A DNA stretch of 64,000 nucleotides, from NCBI RefSeq assembly GCF_003990975.1, contig NZ_RZJR01000002.1, forward strand, positions 34,741 to 98,740, in the 5' to 3' direction. The DNA is from Cohnella sp. AR92. GTDB lineage: Bacteria > Bacillota > Bacilli > Paenibacillales > Paenibacillaceae. Numbering within the stretch: the stretch's first letter is position 1; the number at the start of each line of letters is the position of its first letter. The notes beneath the pieces are model-generated. The model was not told the origin of the DNA, did not search any database, and was given only the letters and a program-made list of their open reading frames with translations. Positions 1 through 8,390 of the stretch are shown here, in pieces. Made by a program: the position numbers and the translations under genes.

Positions 1-240
1 CTCAATATTCATCTGCTGCAAATAGGCTACAACCACCCGATGGTAATGTCCGGTTGCTTCCAAAATAACAACGGGCTTGATATCTGTTTGCTCTTCTAAC
101 TGACGAATGATATGGTCTAGCCTTTCAAGTCCACCGGCATGTCGAATGGTTTCCGGTTTCCCGTACGCCTCACCACGCTTCGTGAACGCTTGTAATACGC
201 TAAATCCTTTAGCAACATCCAATCCGATAACCGGTTCCAT
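1..240 (-). CDS. IS110-family transposase (recombinase), 5' part, cut by window edge
   Basis: Reading leftward from ATG at 240, 80 codons are open to the window edge. The start has an AGGAGG ribosome binding site seven bases upstream. The protein begins with a GLDVAK motif (residues about 6-11) and carries LEATGHYH near residue 66; these match the first Asp and the Glu of the RuvC-like DEDD domain of IS110 recombinases. Such enzymes move the element through a circular intermediate without DDE chemistry, guided by an element-encoded bridge RNA. Base composition is clearly more AT-rich than the host genes to the right, which fits transfer. The C-terminal serine domain lies outside the window, so intactness cannot be judged. 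Confidence 0.88.
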   Translation of the reverse strand, partial: MEPVIGLDVAKGFSVLQAFTKRGEAYGKPETIRHAGGLERLDHIIRQLEEQTDIKPVVILEATGHYHRVVVAYLQQMNIE

Positions 241-475
241 GTCAGCTCCTCCTGATGTGAATCTAGCCGGCAATCCCACGATGGTTCCAAACCCATAGCT
301 TCGCTTGTGATACGAGGTCAATTGCCCCAACCAGCTCAAACATGGTCATTGGAGGTAGTGGGAGAACAGTTTTTAGTACGGGATCGATGTCCCTAAAAGC
401 CCGACGTTCTCCCGGCTACCGCCATCATAGAACGACCACAAAAATAGGCCAACCAGAAATCTCTGGCTGACCTAA
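241..475 (-). ncRNA. candidate IS110 bridge RNA / structured leader
   Basis: The stretch between the recombinase start and the presumed left end is non-coding and strongly structured when read on the minus strand. First comes an 11-bp hairpin with a 6-nt loop (446-473, two G-U pairs). Then comes a long imperfect stem-loop (354-420): outer arms GGTAG/CTACC and GGGAGAAC/GTTCTCCC enclose an internal loop, a TTTTAG/CTAAAA stem and a small GGA/TCC stem. Smaller pairings follow near 280-350. A 5' hairpin followed by loops with internal bulges is the layout of bridge RNAs of the IS110 group, which are encoded between left end and recombinase. Transcription and guide sequences are not shown here. Confidence 0.5.
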
Positions 476-482
476 TAATACG

Positions 483-508
483 AAAAAGCATGCCAGCAAG
501 GCATGCTT
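483..508 (-). terminator. rho-independent terminator after the 145-aa gene
   Basis: Perfect 9-bp stem (AAGCATGCC / GGCATGCTT) with a 5-nt loop, followed on the minus strand by TTTTT. It lies 35 bases beyond the stop of the gene at 543-980 and directly beside the presumed left end of the IS110 element. Confidence 0.8.
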
Positions 509-542
509 GTCCAATCGAAATCATCGCCCGAGTGTAACGAGC

Positions 543-980
543 CTATCTTCTCTTGCGGTTATTCTTGATTAGGGTCATTCTCCGGGAATGCCTCAGCCAA
601 GAATAATAGGTCTTCAGGTCCCTAAGCTCCATCGTCTCCGACATCCGGCCCAGGAACGTCACGACGATCATCTTATGGAGAGGATTGCCGAGCAGGTCGA
701 CATCTTTCTCCGACACAGCGAACTCGGCGACAAAAATCAGGTCGTCGTCGATCGTGTAGACGTCTTGCTCATTGCGGTAGTAGGAGACGATTCTTCCTTC
801 CTTCAAGCAATCCCACAAATATTGGGCGATATCCGCATAGCCCGTCTTCATGGATTCCACCCGGTCCAGCCATCGGGAGCGAGCATGGTTCGTAATAATG
901 ATGTCAACAATCTTCTTGTCGCCTAGAGGAATGTGGAATGGTTCATATGTACCCCAACGCTCCGTTTGCTTGTCTTTCAC
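543..980 (-). CDS. conserved protein of unknown function, 145 aa
   Basis: I do not recognise this family with certainty. GTG start at 980 with a GGGAGG-type ribosome binding site. The protein is soluble and charged, with no signal peptide or membrane segment. An N-terminal ITNHARSRWLDRV stretch (about residues 29-41) and a later hydrophobic strand MIVVTFLG (about 104-111) loosely recall DUF4258/BrnT-type small folds, but this is a weak impression only. The C-terminus is very basic (ends NNRKRR). It stands alone: a terminator follows it, and the sensor kinase gene to its right ends 122 bases upstream. Confidence 0.65.
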   Translation of the reverse strand: MKDKQTERWGTYEPFHIPLGDKKIVDIIITNHARSRWLDRVESMKTGYADIAQYLWDCLKEGRIVSYYRNEQDVYTIDDDLIFVAEFAVSEKDVDLLGNPLHKMIVVTFLGRMSETMELRDLKTYYSWLRHSRRMTLIKNNRKRR

Positions 981-1102
981 CGGGTCCCCTCCCTCCCGAG
1001 AATAAGCCTAAAGGACTATGTCGATTGTACAAATATAGGAATATAAGAACATTCTACATCACTTTTTCCCGTCGATTCAACAAAAAAATAAATAGCGACC
1101 AT

Positions 1103-4100
1103 TCAAGTAATATTCTGGAAATTCATCGTATTCTTGTGTTCCCAGGTAGTAGCCTCCAGCAGTTCCTCGAGCGCGATTCGCAGCTTCCCGAAGCCCGGCT
1201 CCCACTCCGCCGAATCCTTCCCCAGCTCTCGAATATTCTCGATTAAAGTCGATTCCAGCTCCTTGGCGGCCGCGAATACCGAGTTCGCCGACAGATTCCC
1301 CGAGATCCCCTTAAGCGTATGAAGCATTCGAAGCGCATCTTCCCACTGCCGCTCCTCCAGCTTGCTTCCCAGCCGTTCGGAGAACCCACTATATTCCATG
1401 CTAAAGGAACGCAACATATGTCTTAAAATTTGTTCTTTGCCATTGACCCGGATCAAAGCGTCGTCCCAATCGATCTGTCTGGCATGCCTTGTCCAGCGGT
1501 CTACCATCGCGAACAGGGCGTCGGACTCGATAGGCTTGGTCAGGAAATCGTTCATTCCGACGCTCAGGCATCGCTGGCGATCCTCCGCGCGGGTATTGGC
1601 CGTCATCGCGATAATCGGCAGTCTCCACGTATTCAGCGTGCTGCGAAGCCTCATCGTTGCTTCGTAGCCGTCCAAGCCCGGCATATGAATATCCATGAGC
1701 ACGAGATCGTAGTTGATCTCTCCCACCATAGCGATAGCCGACAAGCCGTTCGAAGCCACATCCACCTCATAGCCGGCCCCGCTTAACAGCTCATAGGCGA
1801 TCTGCTGATTGATCAGATGATCCTCGACAAGAAGGATCTTGGGCTTGTCCCCGGGCTCGCGCTTTCTCGGCGCCGACTTATAGGAGTCTTCGGCCTGCTT
1901 GCGTTCGGCTTCGATCTCCCTCTTGAAGCTGTCCATGACATCGCGGAGCGCGCGGCGATTGATCGGCTTGATCAGCGTCCGCTCCGGACGGTCGGTCTCG
2001 TCCATCCGCAGCCATTCGTTGTGCCCGAGCGGCGTCGTCATCGAGACGATCCGGGCGGTGCCGGCGAGCCGTCTCAGCCGCAGCCAAGTCTCTTCCCCGT
2101 ACATGTCCGGCATCTCCATGTTGCAGAAAATATAATCGTAGGACGGATTCGCTGTCAAGTCTCTGCTTAATGCCTCAAGCGCGATTTTCCAACTGTCCGC
2201 GAACTCCACTTCGGCTTGATAGGAATGCAGCATGCTGCGCAAGGAATCCTGCATCAAGCCGGGCCTCTCGATGCATAGGATTCGCACGGATTCGGCAAGG
2301 ATCGGCCGGGCCGGTTCTTCCGCCTGCCCGTCGTCTTCTTCCTTCGCGAGCGGGAAGGACAGAACGAAGGAGAATCGGCTTCCTTCCCCTATCCGGCTCT
2401 CGACCTCCAAGCGGCCGCCCATCAGCGTAATGATCTCGTCGGAGATTACGAGGCCAAGACCGGTTCCCCCGTACTTGCGGCTGATCGAGCCGTCCGCCTG
2501 GACGAAAGGCTGGAACAGATTGGAGAGCTGTTCCTCCGTGATGCCGATTCCCGTGTCCGTAACGGCGAACTCCAACATGACTCGACGATCCTGCAGCTCA
2601 AGAAGTTCGACTCGAAAATGAATATATCCTTTGTTCGTGAACTTTATCGCGTTGTTAAGCAGATTGAGCAGCACCTGTTCCAGCCGGAACGGGTCGCCGA
2701 CGATCCTCCGCGGGAGGGTCTCCGGGATGTCGAAGATCATCTCCAGCTGCCTTGTTCCCAAGAAGTAGCTCAGGGTATCCCCAAGCTTGCGGAACAGCTC
2801 GTCCGGCTCGAAGGCGATTCGATCCAGCTCGAACTTGCCCGCTTCGATCTTGGAATAATCGAGAATATCGTTGACGATCCCGAGCAGCACCTCGGAGGAG
2901 CTGATGATCTTCTCCATATAATCAAGCTGGTCTTCCGTAAGGGAGGTGCGCTTCATTAATTGGGACAAGCCGACGATTCCGTTGATCGGGGTGCGAATCT
3001 CGTGCGTCATCCGGGCGAGGAACAAGCTCTTGAACGCATTCGCTTCCTCGGCCTGCTCCTTCGCCTTGAGCATCTCCGTTTGAATTCTCTTCTCGTTGGT
3101 AATATCGCGGAAAAGGCCGATGTAGCCGGTGACGCTTCCCGAGTTGTCCATGATCTTGCTAATGCTGATCAAGACCGGCAGGTTACTGCCGTTCTTGTGA
3201 CGGTAGATCCTCTCGTCCGTATAGAAATTTCGTCCGCCGATCATGGCGTCTAACAGTTCGGTGGTGGGAGGCACCGTCCTGCCCAGCCTCCCCGAGATCC
3301 TCTTGGCTTTCGCCTCGAGATCTTCGACGGAAGAAAGGGTAAGCGGGGTTGCCTTGCCCACGACTTCTTCGGCGGAATAGCCGAGCAGACGCTCCGCGGT
3401 CGCGTTGAATTGGGTGATCACGTACTTCGTGTCCGTCACGATGACCCCGTATTCATTCTGCAGGGTGATCGCCTTCAGCGGATCGAAAGAATTGCGGAGC
3501 TGCGCCACCATCGTGTTCACGGATTCCGACAGCGCTCCGATCTCGTCTTCCACTTCGATCGGCAGAGGAGCAACGTGGAGATTGCCGGCGGCGACCTCCT
3601 CCGTCGTCTTCAGGATATCCTGGATTCGCCGGAAAGGAGGCGAGATCATCAAGAACAGCAAGAAGGACAGAGCCAGCTCCGTCACGAGAGTGATCGCGAT
3701 AGTGCGAAGGAGCAGATCGTGCAGCGGCTTGAACAGCTTGTCCGTCGACACGTGGTGCGTCAAGCTCCAGTCCGTCCCCGGAACCTTATAGGCGAATACC
3801 ATGCCCGAGGGAACGTCTAGGCGGGCGCTGTTCTTGCCGCTCAGCAGCGCGACGACCCGCTGCCGCTGCTCGGGCGTCAACGAATCCGACTTCATAGGGG
3901 CGTTAATCGTTTCCCCGGACGCATCGAGCAAGGCATACTCGGCGAAGGGAGCGCCGCCTGCATCCGCGATCAGACTGTCCCTCGTGATCTCCGCCAGTAG
4001 GTCGTCCAAGCGGAAGGACAGCCATAGAACGCCCTGCACCTTATTCCTGGAATCCTTAACCGGCTGGAACACGTTGATCCGCTTGCTGCCGTCCGCCGCG

Positions 4101-4528
4101 GGAGGTGCCTTCGATTCCATGAAGCCCGTTAGCCCGAGCTGTGCCTTGCGGAAGAGGGGGTCATCCGACACGTCGAGCGTCCTTCCGTCCGACAGCTTCA
4201 TTCGCCCGGACAAGTCGCCGTACCCGATGGAATCGATGAGGCCGCCCATTCGGTTCCGCTCCTCGCGGAGGAAGAGCATCCGTTCGAATTCTCCACCGAA
4301 TCGAACGGTATTGTTCTGCGCGTCGGCTTCGATCAGCTTCAGGAACGAGCGAAGGAGGAGTCCGAGCGCGTCCGCCCGCGTCGCCACCCGAATGCCGGCA
4401 TTCTCTACCTGGTTGGAGCGGATCGTGGATTCCGCGGATTGATAATAGACCAAACCGCTGGCAAGCGAGGTGACGAGCGTCGTCGCGAGGAGCAGGAGCC
4501 AGGTTCGCAGACGCAAAGATTGCAGCAT
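1103..4528 (-). CDS. hybrid sensor histidine kinase with two receiver domains and Hpt
   Basis: A 1141-aa BarA-like phosphorelay kinase. Start set at ATG 4528 because GGGAG sits eight bases upstream; an in-frame ATG at 4546 lacks one. Order (rough residues): TM 1 (5-25), extracytoplasmic sensor region (25-270), TM 2 (275-294), HAMP (295-348), PAS (350-480), HisKA with MTHEIRTPING (His about 508), HATPase with LLNNAIKFT, DTGIGI and GGTGLGL, receiver 1 (745-870), receiver 2 with LVLMDIHMP (895-1015), Hpt with MLHTLKGISG (His about 1069). Receiver 1 has Asn where the phosphorylated Asp belongs (FCNMEMP), so it is likely a pseudo-receiver. It lies 113 bases downstream of the response regulator gene, probably in one operon. 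Confidence 0.93.
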   Translation of the reverse strand: MLQSLRLRTWLLLLATTLVTSLASGLVYYQSAESTIRSNQVENAGIRVATRADALGLLLRSFLKLIEADAQNNTVRFGGEFERMLFLREERNRMGGLIDSIGYGDLSGRMKLSDGRTLDVSDDPLFRKAQLGLTGFMESKAPPAADGSKRINVFQPVKDSRNKVQGVLWLSFRLDDLLAEITRDSLIADAGGAPFAEYALLDASGETINAPMKSDSLTPEQRQRVVALLSGKNSARLDVPSGMVFAYKVPGTDWSLTHHVSTDKLFKPLHDLLLRTIAITLVTELALSFLLFLMISPPFRRIQDILKTTEEVAAGNLHVAPLPIEVEDEIGALSESVNTMVAQLRNSFDPLKAITLQNEYGVIVTDTKYVITQFNATAERLLGYSAEEVVGKATPLTLSSVEDLEAKAKRISGRLGRTVPPTTELLDAMIGGRNFYTDERIYRHKNGSNLPVLISISKIMDNSGSVTGYIGLFRDITNEKRIQTEMLKAKEQAEEANAFKSLFLARMTHEIRTPINGIVGLSQLMKRTSLTEDQLDYMEKIISSSEVLLGIVNDILDYSKIEAGKFELDRIAFEPDELFRKLGDTLSYFLGTRQLEMIFDIPETLPRRIVGDPFRLEQVLLNLLNNAIKFTNKGYIHFRVELLELQDRRVMLEFAVTDTGIGITEEQLSNLFQPFVQADGSISRKYGGTGLGLVISDEIITLMGGRLEVESRIGEGSRFSFVLSFPLAKEEDDGQAEEPARPILAESVRILCIERPGLMQDSLRSMLHSYQAEVEFADSWKIALEALSRDLTANPSYDYIFCNMEMPDMYGEETWLRLRRLAGTARIVSMTTPLGHNEWLRMDETDRPERTLIKPINRRALRDVMDSFKREIEAERKQAEDSYKSAPRKREPGDKPKILLVEDHLINQQIAYELLSGAGYEVDVASNGLSAIAMVGEINYDLVLMDIHMPGLDGYEATMRLRSTLNTWRLPIIAMTANTRAEDRQRCLSVGMNDFLTKPIESDALFAMVDRWTRHARQIDWDDALIRVNGKEQILRHMLRSFSMEYSGFSERLGSKLEERQWEDALRMLHTLKGISGNLSANSVFAAAKELESTLIENIRELGKDSAEWEPGFGKLRIALEELLEATTWEHKNTMNFQNIT

Positions 4529-4641
4529 GATCGGCTCTCCCTTCATATAACGTAGCGGCAGGACATGAACAAAGCCCCCTCCGGCCCGACGCGGCCGCTT
4601 CCGGGCAGCGATCGAACGATGACGAGGGGGTTAACGGTATC

Positions 4642-5379
4642 TTATTCCAAATTAAGCTTATAGCCGACTCCCCAGACCGTCTTGATGAACTGGGGTTCCT
4701 TCGGGTTCGCTTCCAGCTTCTTGCGCAGATTCGTGATGTGCACGTCGATGGCCCGATCGTTCACGTAGGAATCGATTCCCCGGAGTGTATTGATCAGCTC
4801 GTCCCGCGTAAAGACCCTTCCGGGGTATTGGAACAGCAGCCTCATGAGCTCGAACTCCGAGAAAGTCGTATCGATAGGCTGCCCCTGTACGAGAAGAAGT
4901 CTCTTCTGCAGGTCCAGGGCGATTCCGTGATCCGGTCTTGCCGGTTCCGCGGCGACGGCAGCCGCAACGGACGCGCGGGCATCGCGGATTTCCGACTCCG
5001 CCGCGGTTCCCATGGAAGGCTTGTACCGTCTGACGGCCACTCCGATTCTCGCTTTGAGCTCTTGCATGCTGAACGGCTTGACCATATAATCGTCCGCCCC
5101 CGCGTTCAGAGCCCGAACTCTCTCGTTTACCTTCGAATTCATGGAGATTATGATGATCGGCGTATCCGAATAAGCCCTTACTTGCTCGCATAAATCTATT
5201 CCATCCATATCGGGAAGCATCAAATCCAACAAGATGACATCGGGGTCGAAGCTTTCGATCGCTTCTATGCCCTCTTGGCCTGTCTCAACTCGGCATACGG
5301 AGAACTCCTCATCTGTCAAATACATGGATATCATCTCTCCGATGATCTTCTCATCCTCAATGACAAGAATCTTGGTCAA
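4642..5379 (-). CDS. OmpR-family response regulator
   Basis: A 245-aa two-component transcription factor: receiver domain (1-120) with the acidic pair IEDE, phospho-Asp in LLDLMLPDMDG (about 51), conserved Ser in the IIIIS strand and Lys in VKPF; an Ala-rich linker (130-150); and a winged-helix DNA-binding domain (150-245) ending with TVWGVGYKL. The start is read as TTG at 5379, since GAGGTG lies six bases upstream; a GTG three codons earlier has no ribosome binding site. It precedes the large hybrid kinase gene, its likely partner, although such kinases usually pass phosphate through their Hpt domain. Target genes cannot be told from the sequence. Confidence 0.9.
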   Translation of the reverse strand: MTKILVIEDEKIIGEMISMYLTDEEFSVCRVETGQEGIEAIESFDPDVILLDLMLPDMDGIDLCEQVRAYSDTPIIIISMNSKVNERVRALNAGADDYMVKPFSMQELKARIGVAVRRYKPSMGTAAESEIRDARASVAAAVAAEPARPDHGIALDLQKRLLLVQGQPIDTTFSEFELMRLLFQYPGRVFTRDELINTLRGIDSYVNDRAIDVHITNLRKKLEANPKEPQFIKTVWGVGYKLNLE

Positions 5380-5444
5380 GAGCAGCACCTCATTAAGCGA
5401 TTTGTTTCGATTCTTAAAAATTTGCTAACATTTCTCTCATATTT

Positions 5445-5473
5445 ATTATATCGGCAGCGGAAAATGATGTCTA
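5445..5473 (-). promoter_or_regulatory. sigma-A-type promoter of the response regulator/kinase operon
   Basis: On the minus strand: -35 TAGACA (5468-5473), 17-bp spacer, -10 TATAAT (5445-5450), about 65 bases before the TTG start. The surrounding region 5380-5574 is AT-rich and holds nothing else recognisable. Confidence 0.6.
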
Positions 5474-5570
5474 CAATGCTCGTTTTATGTATTTCGCTGA
5501 GAATATCAGGCTTTAGTCCCATAATTGTTAACAAACTGTGAAGAAACTTCCCTAAAAGAAGCCAAGTATG

Positions 5571-5606
5571 GAAAGAGACCCTCGCCCGTGGTCAGGCGAG
5601 GGTCTC
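5571..5606 (-). terminator. terminator after ylbG
   Basis: A perfect 12-bp stem GAGACCCTCGCC / GGCGAGGGTCTC with an 8-nt loop, 36 bases beyond the ylbG stop. The T-run is short on both strands, so it may act bidirectionally. Confidence 0.65.
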
Positions 5607-5641
5607 TCTTGTTGGCGTTCCCAGGTAGGAATGAGGCCGGC

Positions 5642-5998
5642 TTAGAGTCCGTAGAAGCGAGTCTTGTCCGGCACGTTGCGTTCGTATTCCGTCTTGATAT
5701 CGTTGCGGTAGGAATGCTCGATCTTCTTGACATAGGGCAGCCGCTGAAGGTTCTTCAAGGTCTCCTCCGCCACGTCCGAGTTCACGTAGAGAACGGCGTA
5801 GTGCATCTTCCGCGACAGATAGTGAAGAGTGCCGTATTTATCCAGGCCTCTGGCCGCTTTCCAATCGCTGTACCAGACGATGTAGCCTGTCCGGTCGCCG
5901 AACATTCTCGTCACGCCGATCTCCGGCGCTTGAGCCGCTTCCTGCTGGACAGGCTCCGTCTCCTGCGCCAATTGAACGTTCTCCTCCGTCATCCGCAT
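5642..5998 (-). CDS. ylbG: YlbG family protein (DUF2129)
   Basis: A 118-aa protein whose C-terminal 90 residues match the YlbG/UPF0298 pattern: a hydrophobic GYIVWYSDWKAAR start, YLSRKMHYAVLYVN, then LPYVKKIEHSYR and a conserved TEYERNVPDK tail. A glutamine- and alanine-rich extension of about 30 residues precedes it, longer than in Bacillus subtilis. The function is unknown. The start overlaps the ylbF stop by ten bases and uses a GGAGG inside ylbF, so the two are translationally coupled, the same pairing as in B. subtilis. Confidence 0.88.
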   Translation of the reverse strand: MRMTEENVQLAQETEPVQQEAAQAPEIGVTRMFGDRTGYIVWYSDWKAARGLDKYGTLHYLSRKMHYAVLYVNSDVAEETLKNLQRLPYVKKIEHSYRNDIKTEYERNVPDKTRFYGL

Positions 5999-6480
5999 CC
6001 GCCTCCGCCGCAGGAGCAGGCTCCCCCGCTTCCGCAGCCTTTGGGATTCGGATCGTTGTCCGGCACCTTGATGCTGTCGGAAACGGAACGGGCAATCAAT
6101 AAGGCTACGTCATGCAGCAGATTATCGACCGACTGCTCCGCTAATTTGAACTTCCTGACCGGTTCGATCTCGTCGAGCCTGGCCTGCACTTCGTAGACCC
6201 GCTCCAACGCTTCGTTGTAGCTCGGGTGGAACCGGCCGAACCGTTCGCATTCCGCGAACAGCTCCTTGGCCTTGGCGAATTCGCGAGAAAGCTCCTTTAC
6301 TCGCTCATCGCTGTCCACCTGGTCTTTGTAATAATGGTATTCCGCCGTTAAAGCGGATTGCTTGATTAATTCTCCCAGCTCATAGGCGCGGGTGTAGAGC
6401 GTCGCCATGTCAGCGGCTTCGCTTTCCATAAAGCCATCTGGCGCCAAGGCTTCCGGGAGTTTGTCGGATATTCCGAGCAT
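5989..6480 (-). CDS. ylbF: YlbF family regulator (Y-complex subunit)
   Basis: A 163-aa, mainly helical protein of the YlbF/YmcA (DUF964) family. In B. subtilis YlbF joins YmcA and YaaT in a complex that steers RNase Y mRNA processing and affects competence, sporulation and biofilm formation. Start taken at ATG 6480 (AAGGTGG upstream). The family core spans about residues 25-135 (ALTAEYHYYKDQV, FHPSYNEALERVYEVQARL). The tail of about 16 residues contains only Gly, Ser, Ala and four Cys (CGSGGACSC...CG), a likely metal or Fe-S ligand set; Fe-S clusters are known in this complex. Operon with ylbG, served by a promoter at 6544-6571. Confidence 0.88.
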   Translation of the reverse strand: MLGISDKLPEALAPDGFMESEAADMATLYTRAYELGELIKQSALTAEYHYYKDQVDSDERVKELSREFAKAKELFAECERFGRFHPSYNEALERVYEVQARLDEIEPVRKFKLAEQSVDNLLHDVALLIARSVSDSIKVPDNDPNPKGCGSGGACSCGGGGCG

Positions 6481-6543
6481 GGTTGCACCCCCACCTTCTT
6501 GCATTGATCGTCAAGGCCGTTCCAGCCTGCGATGCTCCATTTC

Positions 6544-6571
6544 ATCATACCATAACAAGAGTTTCGGTCAA
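6544..6571 (-). promoter_or_regulatory. promoter of ylbF-ylbG
   Basis: Minus strand: -35 TTGACC (6566-6571), 16-bp spacer, -10 TATGAT (6544-6549). It lies in the 107-bp gap after the helicase-associated gene, so ylbF need not depend on read-through. Confidence 0.6.
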
Positions 6572-6587
6572 CGGTCAAAAGTTGCTT

Positions 6588-8390
6588 CTACGCAAGCGGC
6601 AGCGGCAGCTCCAGACGAATCTCCTTTAAGGCGTCTAGGGAGAGGGAGATCATCTCGTCTCCATCTCCGGTTGGCCGGCCTGGCTCCCCCGCCTGCATCC
6701 GGATCCGGCCGGCGATGGTCCAGCTCCCATCTCCCTGCTCCACGCGTTCCGGAAGGAAGGAATAGCCCGGCGGCCCTTCGGGGCCGATCCTTAAGGAAGT
6801 TCGCCATGCGAGCGCCTGCTCCGCCATGTCCTTCCGGGTGGAGACGTGGTAGCTTCTGGAATGCGTCAACCAGGCGGCCGGAATAGATGCCAAGCCGGGG
6901 AACAATTCTTCCCGCCGGGGCAAGAAGCCGTCGAGCTCGTATTCATCGAGCGGATCGGTTCGATGGAGCCGAAGGAATGGCGGCTCTTCCGTTCGCTCGC
7001 CATGCTTGCTGACGCGCGCCGCCGCTCCCGGCTCTTCTACCGGATGAGAACGCCCGCTCAGCCAATCCTCCAGCGCGTTCCGGACGATGGAGGAGACCGG
7101 CTCTCCCGTCGCTTGCCCGAGCATCGACGCAAGCCGCTCCAGAGTATAGCCGAACCGCAGCGCCCGCTCGCATGAAGCTCGCGTCAGCCTGTACGTGCTT
7201 ACCGTATCCAGCGAGATCCGCTCTCCCGTCTCCTCCAGACGCCATCGGATGCCAAAGCCGACCTCGGGAGGAACGATGATCTCCAGGTCGGACTGCAAGT
7301 AGACGGCCGCCGTCTCGTCGACAGGACGATCGGCCCGGCCCGGCCTCTTCGGCTGGAGAGAAGGATCGATTGTCCACCTCAGGGCGCGTTCCTCTCCGAT
7401 CATGCCTTGCTCCAGCCAGCCAAGATCGGTTGCCGCTTGTACCCAGGCGTCCCAAGCCGGCTTGCCGGGATTCGGTCCCGGGATGCGGAAGGAGGAACGG
7501 ACCTGATTCTCCGAGTACCATCGGAACGGTTCCAGACGGCTTAAACAGATGGCGGCATAATAAAGTTGAGAATCCGCCGACGCATACCGTTCGGCGATGA
7601 TTCGGTGAAGAAGCGAATCCAGACTCTCCATGGAACCATCGAACCAGTCCAGGCCCGCTCCGTCTCCCGCTTCGATCGAAGACGGGGTTCGATATAGGAT
7701 GCCCAATTCAAGCCCAAGCTCGATCGCCAGCGCCAACGGGGCCGGCAATAAACTTTCCGCTTCCGGCGGCAGATCGAAGAAAGAACGCAATTCGCCGGCA
7801 TCGAGACTTATCTCTTCCGCCAACCTACTGGAATGCGTTTTATAAGGAAGACCCTTCGCCGTTAGAGGAAATCCTCGCAAGCGAATGTTCGACCACGTAT
7901 GAAGCATCCTCCAGGACAGCGGCAGACGCCCCTCGCCCCGGGTAACCTTCAATCGTTCTTCTTCCTCCTGCGTGAACGGGATAAGCTCTTCGTTGAAGAG
8001 CAAGGAATGCCATAAGGCAATTCGGTCGGCGGGAATGAAAAGCAGGCGGTCCCCCCAGGATTTGACGGCCCCGAACAGAATCCCATCCGTCCGCAGACGC
8101 AGCAGGGCAATCCGAATCTCGGCCCCGGTCCATGCCGGATACAGCTCTTGGCCCGCGGCCGCTTCCGCTTCGGCCTCGCCGAACGGCCGCGCGGCGAACC
8201 GCCGCAGCAAGCACCGCAGCAACTCCAGGACGACGGGGGAGGCATTCGCGACCCAGCTTCCCGCCCAGACCTGATCGAAAGCGCTGGCCAAGGGACGCCC
8301 GTCCTCCAGTCGGCCGGCAACGAGAGGATGGCCCGAGAGGAGGCTGCGCAGGCCGTCCGGCAGCCTTGCCATAGTCTCGTCGAACTTCAC
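6588..8390 (-). CDS. helicase-associated protein (Helicase_C_3 / XPB partner-like)
   Basis: A 600-aa protein without Walker motifs. The start is GTG 8390: an AGGAGG lies seven bases upstream and the GTG overlaps the TGA of the XPB gene (GTGA). Helical wing-like segments fill most of the length; residues about 375-460 (YLQSDLEIIVPPEVGF...YRLTRASCERALRFG) match the Helicase_C_3/XPB-Ssl2-associated pattern found in actinobacterial proteins encoded next to XPB (as Rv0862c beside Rv0861c). The role is unknown; coupling argues it works with the helicase, perhaps as a DNA-recognition or regulatory subunit. Family assignment is from memory. Confidence 0.75.
   Translation of the reverse strand: MKFDETMARLPDGLRSLLSGHPLVAGRLEDGRPLASAFDQVWAGSWVANASPVVLELLRCLLRRFAARPFGEAEAEAAAGQELYPAWTGAEIRIALLRLRTDGILFGAVKSWGDRLLFIPADRIALWHSLLFNEELIPFTQEEEERLKVTRGEGRLPLSWRMLHTWSNIRLRGFPLTAKGLPYKTHSSRLAEEISLDAGELRSFFDLPPEAESLLPAPLALAIELGLELGILYRTPSSIEAGDGAGLDWFDGSMESLDSLLHRIIAERYASADSQLYYAAICLSRLEPFRWYSENQVRSSFRIPGPNPGKPAWDAWVQAATDLGWLEQGMIGEERALRWTIDPSLQPKRPGRADRPVDETAAVYLQSDLEIIVPPEVGFGIRWRLEETGERISLDTVSTYRLTRASCERALRFGYTLERLASMLGQATGEPVSSIVRNALEDWLSGRSHPVEEPGAAARVSKHGERTEEPPFLRLHRTDPLDEYELDGFLPRREELFPGLASIPAAWLTHSRSYHVSTRKDMAEQALAWRTSLRIGPEGPPGYSFLPERVEQGDGSWTIAGRIRMQAGEPGRPTGDGDEMISLSLDALKEIRLELPLPLA

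Noticed and set aside
107..298. A 63-codon plus-strand frame at the left end
   Set aside because: It is the antisense of the IS110 recombinase start and its leader.
4560..4635. Terminator between the response regulator and kinase genes
   Set aside because: CCCCCTC/GAGGGGG arms are separated by more than 40 bases and lack a T-run; read-through is more likely.
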